Positions 25,510-33,968 are shown, numbered from the stretch's first letter. The stretch: DNA of 64,000 nt from Sphaerobacter sp. (GCA_029961075.1 JASBVL010000012.1:1-64000); one strand, 5' to 3'. Made by a program: numbers and translations. The notes: generated by a model from the letters alone, not told the origin.

Positions 25510-26517
25510 ATGTCGTCAGTGACCTCCGTCGTGATCGTTACCTACAACGGGTGGCCGCTCTTGCGCGCCTGCCTCGCCTCGCTGCGCGAGCAGGAGCGCC
25601 AACCCGACGAGATCATCGTGGTCGACAACGGCTCGCGCGACGAGACCCGCGCGAGGCTCCCCGTCGAGTTTCCGGAGGTGAGGCTCGTCGCGAGCCAGCG
25701 GAACCTGGGGTTTGCCGCCGGGAATAACCTCGGGATCGCGTGGGCGCGCGGGGACGTGATCGTCCTGCTGAACAACGACACCGTCGCCGAGCCTGGCTGC
25801 ATTGCCGGGCTGGTCGCACCGTTGGAGCGGGACCCTGCCATCGGCGCGGTCGCGGCCACGATGGTCTTCGCGGGCGCGCGCGACGTCGTCGCCTCGGCAG
25901 GGATCGAGGTGTTCGAGGACGGCCTCGCGCTCGACCGCGGTCTCGGACGGCCGCTGGCGTCGCTGGGCGGGCCGCGGCCCGTGTTCGGGGCGTCGGCCGG
26001 CGCGGCGGCGTACCGCCGGGCGGCGCTGCACGACGTGGGGCTCTTCCCGGAGTCCTTCTTCATGTATCTCGAAGACGTCGACCTGGCCTGGCGTCTCCGC
26101 CTGCGGGGGTGGGAAGCGGTGCACGCGCCGGACGCGATCGTGCGCCATCGGTACTCGGCGTCGTCGGTCGAGGGATCGGCCTGGAAGCGGCGCCTCCTGG
26201 CGCGCAATCGGATGTGGGTCATCGTGCGCTGCGTACCCACGCCGCTGCTGCGGCGCGGCGCCTGGCGCGTGCTGCAGTACGAGTTGCTGGCGAGTGGGTA
26301 CGCGCTGGCGCACCGGGACTGGCCGGCGCTGCACGGTCGCTGGAGCGGGCTGGTGGGGCTGCGCGAGCGGCTGCGCGAGCGCCAGGCGATCCAGTCGGCC
26401 GCCGTGGTGCCGCCCGAGCGGCTGGCGGCCTGGCTGCGGCCGCCGCTGCCGCCGCGGGAGCTGGTGCACCTGCGACGCGTGACGGCCGAGCTGGCGGCCT
26501 TGGGCACGTGTGGGTGA
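25510..26517 (+). CDS. Family 2 glycosyltransferase
   Basis: A 335-residue GT-A fold transferase. The N-terminus SVVIVTYNGWPLL, the nucleotide-binding VVDNGSRDET, and the DXD region VLLNNDTVAEPGC are visible, followed by GASAGAAAYRRAALHDVG and FFMYLEDVDLAWRLRLRG, typical of rhamnosyltransferase-like GT2 proteins that build cell-surface glycans. No membrane helix is obvious. ATG at 25510 follows GGGGAGCGAG. A TATACT -10-like box lies at 25467-25472 without a clear -35. Donor and acceptor are unknown. It is isolated from other surface-polysaccharide genes in this part of the window. Confidence 0.88.
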   Translation: MSSVTSVVIVTYNGWPLLRACLASLREQERQPDEIIVVDNGSRDETRARLPVEFPEVRLVASQRNLGFAAGNNLGIAWARGDVIVLLNNDTVAEPGCIAGLVAPLERDPAIGAVAATMVFAGARDVVASAGIEVFEDGLALDRGLGRPLASLGGPRPVFGASAGAAAYRRAALHDVGLFPESFFMYLEDVDLAWRLRLRGWEAVHAPDAIVRHRYSASSVEGSAWKRRLLARNRMWVIVRCVPTPLLRRGAWRVLQYELLASGYALAHRDWPALHGRWSGLVGLRERLRERQAIQSAAVVPPERLAAWLRPPLPPRELVHLRRVTAELAALGTCG

Positions 26518-26667
26518 GCCGCGGCGTCTGGAACGCTTCGGCCCGCCGCGCGTTTCAGTGATAGGGGCGGGCGACGCCGCGCTCGATGCCGGGTCGTGCC
26601 GCCGCCCTTGGGCGGAGATCATGGGGGATGAGGCGACGCCGACCGTAGGGGAAGGGTCATCCAGCGA

Positions 26668-28193
26668 GTGTTGACCAAGCTCACGAGCAAACCGGCCGCG
26701 CTGGCACAGCGGAGCGGACCGACCGCGCAATGGGCCGCGCCCCTGCTGATCGGGGTGACGGTGCTGGCCGCGGTCGTGGCGCTGGCCGGGGTCGCCGGCC
26801 TGGTTTACGGCTGGACGCACGGTCCCACGATCTACCGGGGCGTGAGCGTTGCCGGCGTGCCACTCGGCGGCCTCTCGCTGCCGGAGGCCCACCGGCGCAT
26901 TGACGAGGTGGTGCTTGCCGAGGCTCCGCGCGAGATCGAGCTGATCGCGGGCGACGTGCGGCGGACGGTGTCCCTGGCCGACCTCGGCGCGCGGGTGGAC
27001 ACGGCCGCGACCGCCGCGGCCGCCTATCGCTGGGGCCGGAGCGGCGACCTGTGGGCCGACAGCCGCGCCTGGCTATCGGGGCTGCTGGGCGGCCACGAGG
27101 TGCCGCTGGTGGTGACGCTGGACGGGGCCGCGGTCCAGCGCACACTCGAGGAGCTGGCGCCCGCGGTGGCGCGTCCGCCGCGCGACGCGACCTATGCGGA
27201 CGATGGCACGGGCAGGTTGACGGTCGTGCCGGGCGACGACGGCGTCGGGGTGGATGTCGCCGCGACCGCGCGGCAGATCCGGCAGCGGCTTCAGGATCTC
27301 TCCGGCCAGCCGGTGACGCTGGTCACGGTGCCGGTGCCGCAGCGGGTGGACGCGCGCGCGCTCGAGCGCGGTCTGCCAGCGGCCGAGGCGCTGGCCAGCG
27401 AGCCGGTGCTGTTGACCCACGGCGAGCAGCGCTGGTTGCTGGAGCCGGCGACGCTGCGCGGCATGCTGACCCTGGCCGAGGGCGGCTCCGAGGAGCGGCC
27501 GGAGGTGACGCTCGACCGCGATCGGCTGCGCGCGAGCATTGCCAGCCTGGACGACCAGGTGACCCGGCTGGGCGAGACCCCGGCGCCCGTGTGGGATGGG
27601 GCGCGCTTCGTCGCTCAGCCGGCGGCGGACGGGGAGGCGCTCGACGTCGAGGCAACCGTGGACGCGATCATCCGCGGGCTGGCGGACGGCCGGCGCGAGA
27701 TCGCGATCGTGACGCGCTCGACTCCCGCGCCGGTCAACCCGGAGGCCGCGCAAGACGCGGCCGAGCGCGCGACGGTACTGGTCGCGGGGGGACTGACCGT
27801 GACCTGGCCGGACGGGAGCCGCCAGTTGAGCGCGGGCGAGCTGGCCGAGGCGATCCGGTTCGCGGTGCGGCCAGGCGCACCCGGGGTGCTGGAGCCGGAG
27901 GTGGACCGCGCGGCGCTCGCGCAGGTGCTGCAGCGGCACGCGGGCGAGATCGAGATCCCGGCGCGCGACGCCGATCTCCGCTACATCGGCGGGCAGGTGA
28001 CGGTCCGCTCGCCGGAGCAGGTCGGGCGCACACTGGATCTCGAGCGGTCGGCGGCGGCGGTCGCCGAGGCACTGGAGGCGGGCCGGCGGCAGGCCGCGCT
28101 GGTGACCCGGCAGGTCCAGCCGGTCGTCACCGCGGCCATGGCCGGCACGGTCCAGATCCGGGAGCGGTTGGCCGTCGCCGAGACCTCCCCAGG
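26668..28193 (+). pseudogene. VanW-like protein with peptidoglycan-binding repeats, C-terminal part lost
   Basis: Starts at GTG 26668. About 508 residues are authentic: a membrane anchor (APLLIGVTVLAAVVALAGVA), then YRGVSVAGVPLGGLSLPEA and further YkuD/VanW-associated peptidoglycan-binding modules (GVGVDVAATARQIRQRL, DGEALDVEATVDAIIRGL, EQVGRTLDLERSAAAVAEAL). Proteins of this build end with a VanW domain beginning in a T-S-F/Y-x-G-S-S block. Here the frame reads RERLAVAETS and homology stops at about 28193. The ORF runs on in frame to 29088, but that tail overlaps an antisense DUF445 remnant and an out-of-frame NrtR-like remnant, so an automatic call of one 806-residue protein would be chimeric. 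Confidence 0.75.
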
Positions 28194-28370
28194 GCACGGC
28201 CGAGCTCTCCGCGGTGACGGGGCAAAACCCCGGGGAGTGAGCGGAACGCACGCGTCCGACGCACACAGGCTCGTGGGGACGAAAGATGAGCCATACGGCG
28301 ACGGCGCCGTCGCCCAACCGATGAACGCCCCGACGGCGGTGAGGAGGATGGCGTTCCAGAGGAGAGACAC
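28194..28370 (-). pseudogene. N-terminal remnant of a DUF445 membrane protein, frameshifted
   Basis: On the minus strand a GTG at 28370, preceded by AAGGAAGG and an extended -10 (TGG TACGAT, 28410-28402), opens VSLLWNAILLTAVGAFIGWA, the first helix of DUF445 proteins. The next DUF445 blocks are present but in other frames: AVAVWLIFRPHEPV one frame away, then LPGVLPRHRGELGRALG in the third frame. Homology ends at about 28194, exactly where the VanW-like gene on the other strand breaks. About 60 of the usual 400 residues remain. The intact promoter and ribosome site with a shattered coding part indicate decay after a rearrangement. Confidence 0.7.
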
Positions 28371-28457
28371 AGGCGCACCTTCCTTTCCGCTTATATTGCA
28401 TATCGTACCACGGACATTCGGGCGTAGAACGGTCTCGCCCAGCTTCGTCCGGGGGAA

Positions 28458-29072
28458 CCCCATGCCCGCAGGAGCTTTCCCCGTCTCGACGAGCCGCTGG
28501 ACGAGGCGGCGCAGCGCATCCTGGTGGAGACGACCGGGCTGTGGGGGGTGTACCTGGAGCAGCTCTACACCTTCGGCGATCCCGGACGGGATCCGCGCGG
28601 GCGGGCCATCTCCGTGGCGTACTACGCCCTCCTGCGCCCCGGCGCCGCCGGGCATCCGCCGCGCCGCATGGCGCGCCCGGGGAGCGGGGTCGCCGAGGCG
28701 GCCTGGTATCCGGCCGATGCGCTGCCCGGTGCCCTGGCGTTCGACCACGGGCGGATCGCGGCCTACGCCCGCTGGCGCCTGGCCCAGAAGATCAGCTACA
28801 CGCCCCTTGCCTTCTACCTGTTGCCCGAGCGCTTCACCATGGCGGACCTGCGCGCGGTTCACGAGGCGGTGGCCGGTGAGCGCTACGACCCGAGCAACTT
28901 CGCGCGCCAGATGCTGGCGCGCTGGGATCTGGCGCCGGTGCCGGGCGAGCGCGACCGCCGGTCGCGCCGGCCGGCGCGGCTGTTCCAGTACATCGGCCCG
29001 CGGGAGATCCCGGGGCCGCCGGAGCCGCTCGCGCCGCCGCGGCGCGAGCGGCTGCGGGACGACCTCGCCTGA
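28458..29072 (+). pseudogene. NrtR-like Nudix-HTH regulator lacking its N-terminal half
   Basis: The frame from about 28482 reads RLDEPLDEAAQRILVETTGL, then VYLEQLYTFGDPGRDPRG, the second half of the Nudix fold of NrtR-type NAD regulators. The C-terminal winged-helix domain is complete (LAQKISYTPLAFYLLPERFT, DLRAVHEAVAGERYDPSNFA, and RRPARLFQYI). The roughly 50 N-terminal residues with the core Nudix sheet and the GG of the Nudix box are missing; upstream is the DUF445 remnant. The only in-frame start (GTG 28524) has no ribosome site. nadA begins 66 bases downstream, the pathway NrtR usually controls, so the regulator of NAD synthesis seems to have been lost. Confidence 0.75.
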
Positions 29073-29138
29073 CTTCGACAACGGCTGAGTTGCGCGGCGG
29101 AGCCGTGCCGTGCCCCGCCGGCGCCGGAGGGACTGACC

Positions 29139-30134
29139 ATGAGCGCCCTGAGTACCGTCCCCATGGTGGACGCCAGTGAGCCGGCCGACGCCGCCGCCTT
29201 GATCGCGGAGATCAACCGGCTGCGCCGCGAGCGCAATGCCGTCATCCTGGCCCACAGCTACCAGATCCCGGTCATCCAGGACCTCGCGGACTTCGTGGGC
29301 GACTCGCTCGGGCTGTCGCGCCAGGCGGCCACCACTGACGCCGACGTCATCGTCTTCTGCGGGGTCCACTTCATGGCGGAGACGGCGGCCATCCTCAGCC
29401 CGGACAAGACCGTGCTGCTGCCCGACCTGGACGCCGGCTGCTCGCTGGCGGCCAGCATCACGGCCGAGCAACTGCGCGCCTGGAAGGCGGAGCACCCGGG
29501 CGCCGTCGTCGTCTCCTACGTCAACACGACGGCCGAGGTGAAGGCGGAGAGCGATTACTGCTGCACCTCCGCCAACGCCGTCGAGATCGTGGAAAGCATC
29601 CCCCCCGACCGGGAGATCCTGTTCCTGCCCGACCTCTTCCTGGGCGAGTGGGTCCGCCGCGCCACCGGCCGCGACAACATCCACGTCTGGCTCGGCGAGT
29701 GCCACGTGCACGCCGGGATTGTGGCGGAGGATGTGGAGCGGGCGCGCGCGGCGCACCCCGACGCCGAGTTGCTGGTGCATCCGGAGTGCGCCTGCGGCTC
29801 GCGCTGCCTCCTCGACCTCCAGGCGGGCCGCCTGGACGCGCGGCGAACCCACGTGCTCTCGACCGAGGGCATGGTGCGCCACGCCGCGGCGTCGGACGCG
29901 GAGGCGTTCCTGGTGGCGACCGAGACCGGCGTGCTCCACCGCCTGCGCCTCCAGGCGCCGGGCAAGCGCTTCTACCCGGTCCGGGAAGCCGCCGTGTGCA
30001 ACTACATGAAGATGATCACCCTGGAGAAGGTGTACCGCTCGCTGCGGGACATGGTCTACCCGGTCATCGTCGCGCCCGAGATCGCCGAGCGTGCGCGGGT
30101 GGCGATCGACCGCATGATCGCGGTCGGCCGCTAG
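29139..30134 (+). CDS. nadA: Quinolinate synthase A
   Basis: A 331-residue NadA that condenses iminoaspartate with dihydroxyacetone phosphate to quinolinate, using a 4Fe-4S cluster. Family blocks: [70 protein letters not shown]. By spacing and context the likely cluster ligands are Cys101 (LDAGCSLA), Cys188 (GECHVH) and Cys287 (AAVCNYMK). The ATG at 29139 follows CGGAGGGAC. nadB and nadC are not in the window. It follows an NrtR-like remnant, fitting an old NAD regulon. No NrtR operator was recognised upstream. Confidence 0.95.
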   Translation: MSALSTVPMVDASEPADAAALIAEINRLRRERNAVILAHSYQIPVIQDLADFVGDSLGLSRQAATTDADVIVFCGVHFMAETAAILSPDKTVLLPDLDAGCSLAASITAEQLRAWKAEHPGAVVVSYVNTTAEVKAESDYCCTSANAVEIVESIPPDREILFLPDLFLGEWVRRATGRDNIHVWLGECHVHAGIVAEDVERARAAHPDAELLVHPECACGSRCLLDLQAGRLDARRTHVLSTEGMVRHAAASDAEAFLVATETGVLHRLRLQAPGKRFYPVREAAVCNYMKMITLEKVYRSLRDMVYPVIVAPEIAERARVAIDRMIAVGR

Positions 30135-30268
30135 CGGCTGGGTCGCCCGGATCACGCGCTTGCCCGTGGCGTTGGGGGCATGGGTCCGCTGGGCTGACCG
30201 TCACGTGCCTGGGCGAGGGCGCGGGGTCGTCCTGGGTAGGCGGCTCCGCACGCACCGTGGGCAGCCGA

Positions 30269-31110
30269 TCATGGGCGAGCGCCTGACGGCGCCTCCCTCG
30301 ATGAGCATCGGCGTGGAAAGGAGCCAGTGACCGTCCAGGGGGCGCAGGGTCGATCGCGGGCGCCAGGCGAGTAGGGCGCCGTGGTTAGCTGCTGGTCCTT
30401 CAGATGCCAGTACAGCGACTCCAAGCGCACGTCTTGGACACGGACGCGCTCCCTGGCGTCGTCCGGCAGAGGGTCGTGTGCGATCGCCCGCATCACGTCC
30501 ACGAGGAAGACGTCGTCCGCCCGGCTCGAGCTTCGCTCGTACGCGGCGCGATCGACGATCACTTCGGCGTCGATGACGCCCAGCACCTCAGCCGACCCGC
30601 CAGCGGGGTGCCTCTTGTTCCCGGTGAAGGCTGCAACGCGCTCGAGGTCGATCGTTCCATCAGGTTCCGGGACCCCACCGATCGTCCCCGCTGTCCGTCC
30701 GGCCCGATCGTGCGAATCCGCACGCTGACGACACGGACATCGGCGTCAGCCATGAGCCGGGGAAACGCCGCGAGCGGTACGGGGTGGCGGAACGTGACCA
30801 GGGCCGGGATGCGGTCGTACCGGGCAAAGATGTCCGGCGCCATCGACTGTACCGCCGGGGCGTAGTCGAGCACCGTGGTCCGATCGTAGGTCGTGAAGAT
30901 CCCGCCCACCGCCATCTGGCCTTCGATTGCCGCGGCCTGTACCACCCAGCCCTGGCCCTGAAGCAGGGTGCTCCCCGGGGAGAGCGGGGCGCTGAGGGCG
31001 GTCGCGGTCGGCTGGCGGGCTACGACGCCAGCGCCGATCAGCATCAGGCTCGCCAGCGCGAGCAGGACTCCCGCTTGCCCGCGTTGGCCGACGCCTCGGA
31101 GCGACCACAT
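30269..31110 (-). pseudogene. Membrane-anchored protein of unknown function, single frameshift
   Basis: ATG at 31110 opens a protein with one N-terminal membrane helix (AGVLLALASLMLIGAGVVA) and an extracytoplasmic domain (MAVGGIFTTYDRTTVLDYAP, then DIFARYDRIPALVTFRHP). The frame stays good to VRIRTIGPDGQRG near 30690. There a GGGG run (30686-30689, minus strand) lacks one base: reading resumes one frame over as TIGGVPEPDGTIDLERVAAF, then AEVLGVIDAEVIVDRAAYE, and continues to a stop at 30269. Restoring one G gives about 280 residues. I recognise no family. Because the change is one base in a homopolymer, a sequencing error is a real alternative to true inactivation. Confidence 0.6.
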
Positions 31111-31652
31111 GCGCCGCCATCCTTTCTCCCCGGCACCGTGCCGACCGACCCGACAACGGTGCTCAGTGCCAGGACGATCAGCGGTCGCGTTGGCCTTCGC
31201 CTGGCTACGCCCATGATAGCCGACCCGCTCGGCATAGCAAGAGTCTCATCCATCGTTAGTTCTCTTACCAGGGAGCTGTGCAGATGGCGGCGAATTGCCG
31301 AAGTGACGCTGACCGGAACCCGTCACCCGGTCGAGAGCGTCAGCGCCGCGTCAGCCGTGCGGTGCGCCGCCCCCCCAACGCGCTGCGGCCCCGGCTCGGC
31401 GGCGGGCGTGACCCGGCGCCCCTGGCCCGCTGGCCGGCTCCCGCATCGAGGACCCGTGGCTCGCCGACGCGGGGCATGCCGCCACATCGCGCCTCGTGAT
31501 CGCGTCCAGTTCTTTAACGCTACTGTTGCGGAATATCGGTGGATGCCACCCGTCTGACATTGTCCTGGTACTAATCTCGCGTTGAGAGGAGCGCGAGAGA
31601 TCGCGCCACCTCGCGAATGACGTACTAATGACATCCAGGAGAAGGGGCATCG
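31111..31652. other. Intergenic region upstream of the LuxR-type regulator
   Basis: I see no supported gene in these 542 bases. The last part holds a 7-bp inverted repeat with a ten-base loop (TCTCGCG 31575-31581 and CGCGAGA 31592-31598) about 55 bases before the regulator start, which might be an operator or a small leader hairpin. No strong promoter was identified. Confidence 0.3.
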
Positions 31653-32390
31653 ATGCAACGTCACAGCCGAGCGACCGGCCTAGCCGGTGTGCTCGTTGTT
31701 GACGGTCATCCGCTCTTCCGGCAGGGGCTCCGGCGCGCCCTCGAGCAGGAGACGGGGATGTCCGTCGTGGCGGAGGCCGCGAGCGGGTATCAGGCCATCC
31801 AGCTCGCGACCATTCACCGCCCGGCGCTGGCGCTCGTGGACGTGCAATTGCCCGGGATCACGGGATTGAACGTCGTGCGCGCGCTCAAGGGAGAGCACCC
31901 CCGGATAAGAGCCATCGTGCTCTCTGCCGATACCGCCGACGAGTTGCTCCTGGCTGCCGCGCTGGCCGGGGCCGCCGCCTTCGTCGGGAAGGACGCCACC
32001 CTGGAGGCGCTGGTCGACACCGTCCAGCGGGTCATGCGAGGCGAGCGCCCCATCGATCTGGACATCCTGCGCCGGCCCGCGCTCGCCCAGCGCTTGCTGT
32101 CGGAGCTACGCCACGAGGCGAGCGCCGATGCTGCGCCGAACGCGACACCCGTGCCGAACCTGCTGCCGCTCTCCCCGCGGGAGGCCGTCGTGCTCGACTG
32201 CATGGTGCTCGGCCTCTCCAACAAGGAGATCGCGGCTGCGCTCTACATCACCGAACAGACGGTCAAGAATCACATGACCGCGGTGTACAAGAAGCTCGGG
32301 GTGCGGGGTCGTCTCGAGGCGCTGCGGTGCGCCATTCGCCATGGCTGGGTCCAGATCGGTGGATCGCGGCCCAAGCCCGCTCGCGCCTAG
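31653..32390 (+). CDS. NarL/LuxR-family response regulator with altered acidic pair
   Basis: A 245-residue regulator. The receiver domain has LVVDGHPLFRQGLRRALEQ, phospho-acceptor Asp in ALVDVQLPG, the Ser/Thr switch in IVLSAD and Lys in FVGKDA. The LuxR-type HTH is at the C-terminus: LPLSPREAVVLDCMVLGLSN, KEIAAALYITEQTVKNHMTA. The usual Asp-Asp pair that binds magnesium is Asp-Gly here (VDG), so phosphorylation may be weak or absent, or metal binding changed. No histidine kinase is adjacent, making it an orphan regulator. ATG at 31653 follows GGAGAAGGGG. A long palindrome at 32419-32460 closes the gene. Confidence 0.9.
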   Translation: MQRHSRATGLAGVLVVDGHPLFRQGLRRALEQETGMSVVAEAASGYQAIQLATIHRPALALVDVQLPGITGLNVVRALKGEHPRIRAIVLSADTADELLLAAALAGAAAFVGKDATLEALVDTVQRVMRGERPIDLDILRRPALAQRLLSELRHEASADAAPNATPVPNLLPLSPREAVVLDCMVLGLSNKEIAAALYITEQTVKNHMTAVYKKLGVRGRLEALRCAIRHGWVQIGGSRPKPARA

Positions 32391-32418
32391 GCGGGCCACG
32401 GCGCACCCCCCACGTGCG

Positions 32419-32460
32419 CACAGCAGGCTCCCGGAGGTCGACCTCCGGGAGCCTGCTGTG
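32419..32460. terminator. Perfect 42-base palindrome between convergent genes, likely bidirectional terminator
   Basis: Two 21-base arms (32419-32439 and 32440-32460) are perfectly complementary with no spacer, centred on GTCGAC. It lies 29 bases after the LuxR-type regulator stop and 58 bases beyond the stop of the minus-strand small gene. There is no T-run on either side, so a hairpin-only or protein-binding role is also possible. Confidence 0.6.
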
Positions 32461-32517
32461 GTGGTGCGGATCGGGTACGGGGAAGGGAAGGGGGGTGTCG
32501 TGGGCTGCGCTCGGGGG

Positions 32518-32706
32518 TCAGCGCCGCCGGCTGAGCAGCTTGCGCAGTCGCCCGCTCCAGACGACCTCCGTCACTGGGCGCTGTTCGGGCAGCACGAGGA
32601 TCGCCACGGCCAGCCAACCGATCGCGGCGACCGGGTTGAACGGGAAGGTACCGGTGGCAAACGCAGCTGCCGTCAGCGCCAGGATACGTCGTGCGCGCGT
32701 GGTCAT
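32518..32706 (-). CDS. 62-residue membrane protein of unknown function
   Basis: A short ORF with an excellent ribosome site (GAGGAGG seven bases before the ATG at 32706). The product is basic at both ends (MTTRARRIL; LRKLLSRRR) with two hydrophobic stretches (ALTAAAFATG and AAIGWLAVAILVLP) separated by a FPFNP turn, so a two-helix membrane protein is likely. Function unknown. It converges on the LuxR-type regulator across the 42-base palindrome. The strong ribosome site is the main reason to believe it is real. Confidence 0.6.
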   Translation of the reverse strand: MTTRARRILALTAAAFATGTFPFNPVAAIGWLAVAILVLPEQRPVTEVVWSGRLRKLLSRRR

Positions 32707-32724
32707 GCTCGTGCCTCCTCAGCC

Positions 32725-32790
32725 GTCACGGAGGTGCGGCGGCGCGGACGCGCCTCACTGCTCGTACCCTGAGGAAAGCACCTCCGGCGT
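32725..32790 (-). promoter_or_regulatory. Interrupted inverted repeat upstream of the small membrane gene
   Basis: GTCACGGAGGTGC near 32725-32737 can pair with GCACCTCCGGCGTGAC near 32775-32790, apart from a three-base bulge. It lies just upstream of the 62-residue gene and could be an operator pair or a leader hairpin. No sigma-70 boxes were clear. Confidence 0.3.
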
Positions 32791-32971
32791 GACGCGCGCG
32801 CCGGGGCGGCGGCACCGAGCGTTACAGGCCCGTATCAACCGCGGCGCGGGTACCTGGCGGGTGCGAGGCGCCCCTGGGTCGCTGCCGGCGTCGCGGTGAG
32901 CGCAGGCCGCGACCCTGCCGCCGGGCGGGGGATCGGGAGGGTATCCTCGTCGCGATGCGATACGCAGCGGG

Positions 32972-33054
32972 TGCGGAAAGCGGGATTCGAACCCGCACGG
33001 GGTGACCCCCAGCGGTTTTTAAGACCGCAGCGTCTACCGTTCCGCCATTTCCGC
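32972..33054 (-). tRNA. tRNA-Leu (TAA)
   Basis: 83 bases with a long variable arm: acceptor GCGGAAA/TTTCCGC, anticodon stem about GCGGT/ACCGC with loop CTTAAAA (anticodon TAA), variable arm TGGGGGTCACCCCGT, T-arm GCGGG-TTCGAAT-CCCGC, discriminator A. It lies downstream of tRNA-Gly on the same strand with a hairpin between them. Confidence 0.96.
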
Positions 33055-33061
33055 CAATGAA

Positions 33062-33095
33062 TGAAAAGAAACCGGACCTCGCTGAGGAGGCCCGG
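33062..33095 (-). terminator. Hairpin with T-rich tail between tRNA-Gly and tRNA-Leu
   Basis: Minus-strand stem CCGGGCCTC (33095-33087) pairs with GAGGTCCGG (33080-33072; one G-T pair), six-base loop, then TTTCTTTTC. It looks like an intrinsic terminator for tRNA-Gly, yet no separate promoter is visible for tRNA-Leu just downstream, so it may be leaky or act in processing. Confidence 0.6.
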
Positions 33096-33107
33096 CTCTG
33101 TGCTCGG

Positions 33108-33180
33108 AGCGGAAGACGGGACTCGAACCCGCGACCTTCTCCTTGGCAAGGAGATGCTCTACCAACTGAGCCACTTCCGC
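33108..33180 (-). tRNA. tRNA-Gly (GCC)
   Basis: 73 bases: acceptor GCGGAAG/CTTCCGC, D-arm GCTC/GAGC, anticodon stem TCTCC/GGAGA with loop TTGCCAA (anticodon GCC), T-arm GCGGG-TTCGAGT-CCCGT, discriminator T. No encoded CCA. Confidence 0.97.
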
Positions 33181-33215
33181 GTGCCAGGCGACCCTGCCGT
33201 CACCTGACAGTGCAT

Positions 33216-33244
33216 AGTGTACTGGAGACGGGCGGCGGCGTCAA
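33216..33244 (-). promoter_or_regulatory. Sigma-70 promoter of tRNA-Gly
   Basis: Minus strand: TTGACG (33244-33239), 17-base spacer, TACACT (33221-33216), 36 bases before tRNA-Gly. A good match in the expected place. Confidence 0.75.
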
Positions 33245-33333
33245 GATCGCGGCGGGGCCACTAGGGCATCCGCCTGACGGGCGGCGCGGCCGAGCGCGCG
33301 GCGGAGGGGGCGTTCGGACGTGACTGACCCGCG

Positions 33334-33363
33334 TTGACGTGCCGGAACCGACTCGACTATAAT
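33334..33363 (+). promoter_or_regulatory. Sigma-70 promoter upstream of the GatB/YqeY gene
   Basis: TTGACG (33334-33339), 18-base spacer, perfect TATAAT (33358-33363). It leaves a 130-base leader with a possible hairpin (GCAGCCGGC with GTCGGCTGGC, about 33440-33465). No other gene lies between it and YqeY. Confidence 0.75.
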
Positions 33364-33494
33364 GCGCTGAACTGGGACCGGCCAAGCCAGTGTCGCGTCG
33401 TCGTTCGGGCGGTCTCGGTGTATCTTGGCGTTCCGCGCACGGCAGCCGGCGCGCATGTCGGCTGGCGCGGAGTCAGCACTGGTGTCGCTGAGTG

Positions 33495-33968
33495 ATGAGT
33501 GAGCTTGCTGCCCGGCTCCTGGAAGATCTGCAGGCGGCCACCCGCGCGTCGGACACGACGCGGCGGGATGTCTTGCGCTATCTCCGAGCGGAGATCCGCA
33601 ACCTGGAGATCGAACGCGGTCGCCCGCTGAGCGACGAGGAGATCATCGGCGTTATTCAGCGGCAGATCAAGCAGCGGCGCGACGCGATCGAGCAGTTTGC
33701 CCGGGGTAACCGGCAGGATCTCGTGGAGGCCGAGACACGCCAGATCGAGGTCTTGCAGGAGTATCTCCCACCTGCGCTCTCCCGTGAGGAGTTGGTGGCG
33801 ATGGCGCGGGAACTGGCGCAGGAACAGGGTGCCTCTGGCCCGAAGGACATGGGCCGTCTCATGCCGATCCTCCGCGAGCGCGTGGGCGCGCGCGCCGAGG
33901 GCCGGGATGTCGCCGCCGCACTGAGGGAGGTGCTGGAGGCGAAGGGCGGGTCAGCCGCCGCGCCGTAG
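33495..33968 (+). CDS. GatB/YqeY domain protein
   Basis: A 157-residue stand-alone GatB/YqeY-domain protein. The helical N-terminal part reads RLLEDLQAATRASDTTRRDV, followed by EIRNLEIERGRPLSDEEIIG and RQIKQRRDAIEQF; the C-terminal part LPPALSREELVAMARELAQE, GPKDMGRLMPILRERVGARA matches the tRNA-binding tail of GatB. Stand-alone YqeY is thought to bind tRNA-like substrates, but its role is unsettled. ATG at 33495 is preferred over the GTG at 33492. The ribosome site is weak. It is followed after 84 bases by the PgpH-like gene. Confidence 0.9.
   Translation: MSELAARLLEDLQAATRASDTTRRDVLRYLRAEIRNLEIERGRPLSDEEIIGVIQRQIKQRRDAIEQFARGNRQDLVEAETRQIEVLQEYLPPALSREELVAMARELAQEQGASGPKDMGRLMPILRERVGARAEGRDVAAALREVLEAKGGSAAAP

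Noticed and set aside
26668-29088. A single 806-residue protein
   Set aside because: After about residue 508 the frame is antisense to a DUF445 remnant and then out of frame with an NrtR-like coding segment; the tail is Arg/Ser/Pro-rich non-coding translation.
31044-31253. Minus-strand 69-residue ORF with a hydrophobic stretch
   Set aside because: Overlaps the start of the frameshifted membrane gene, lacks a good ribosome site and has no recognisable domain.
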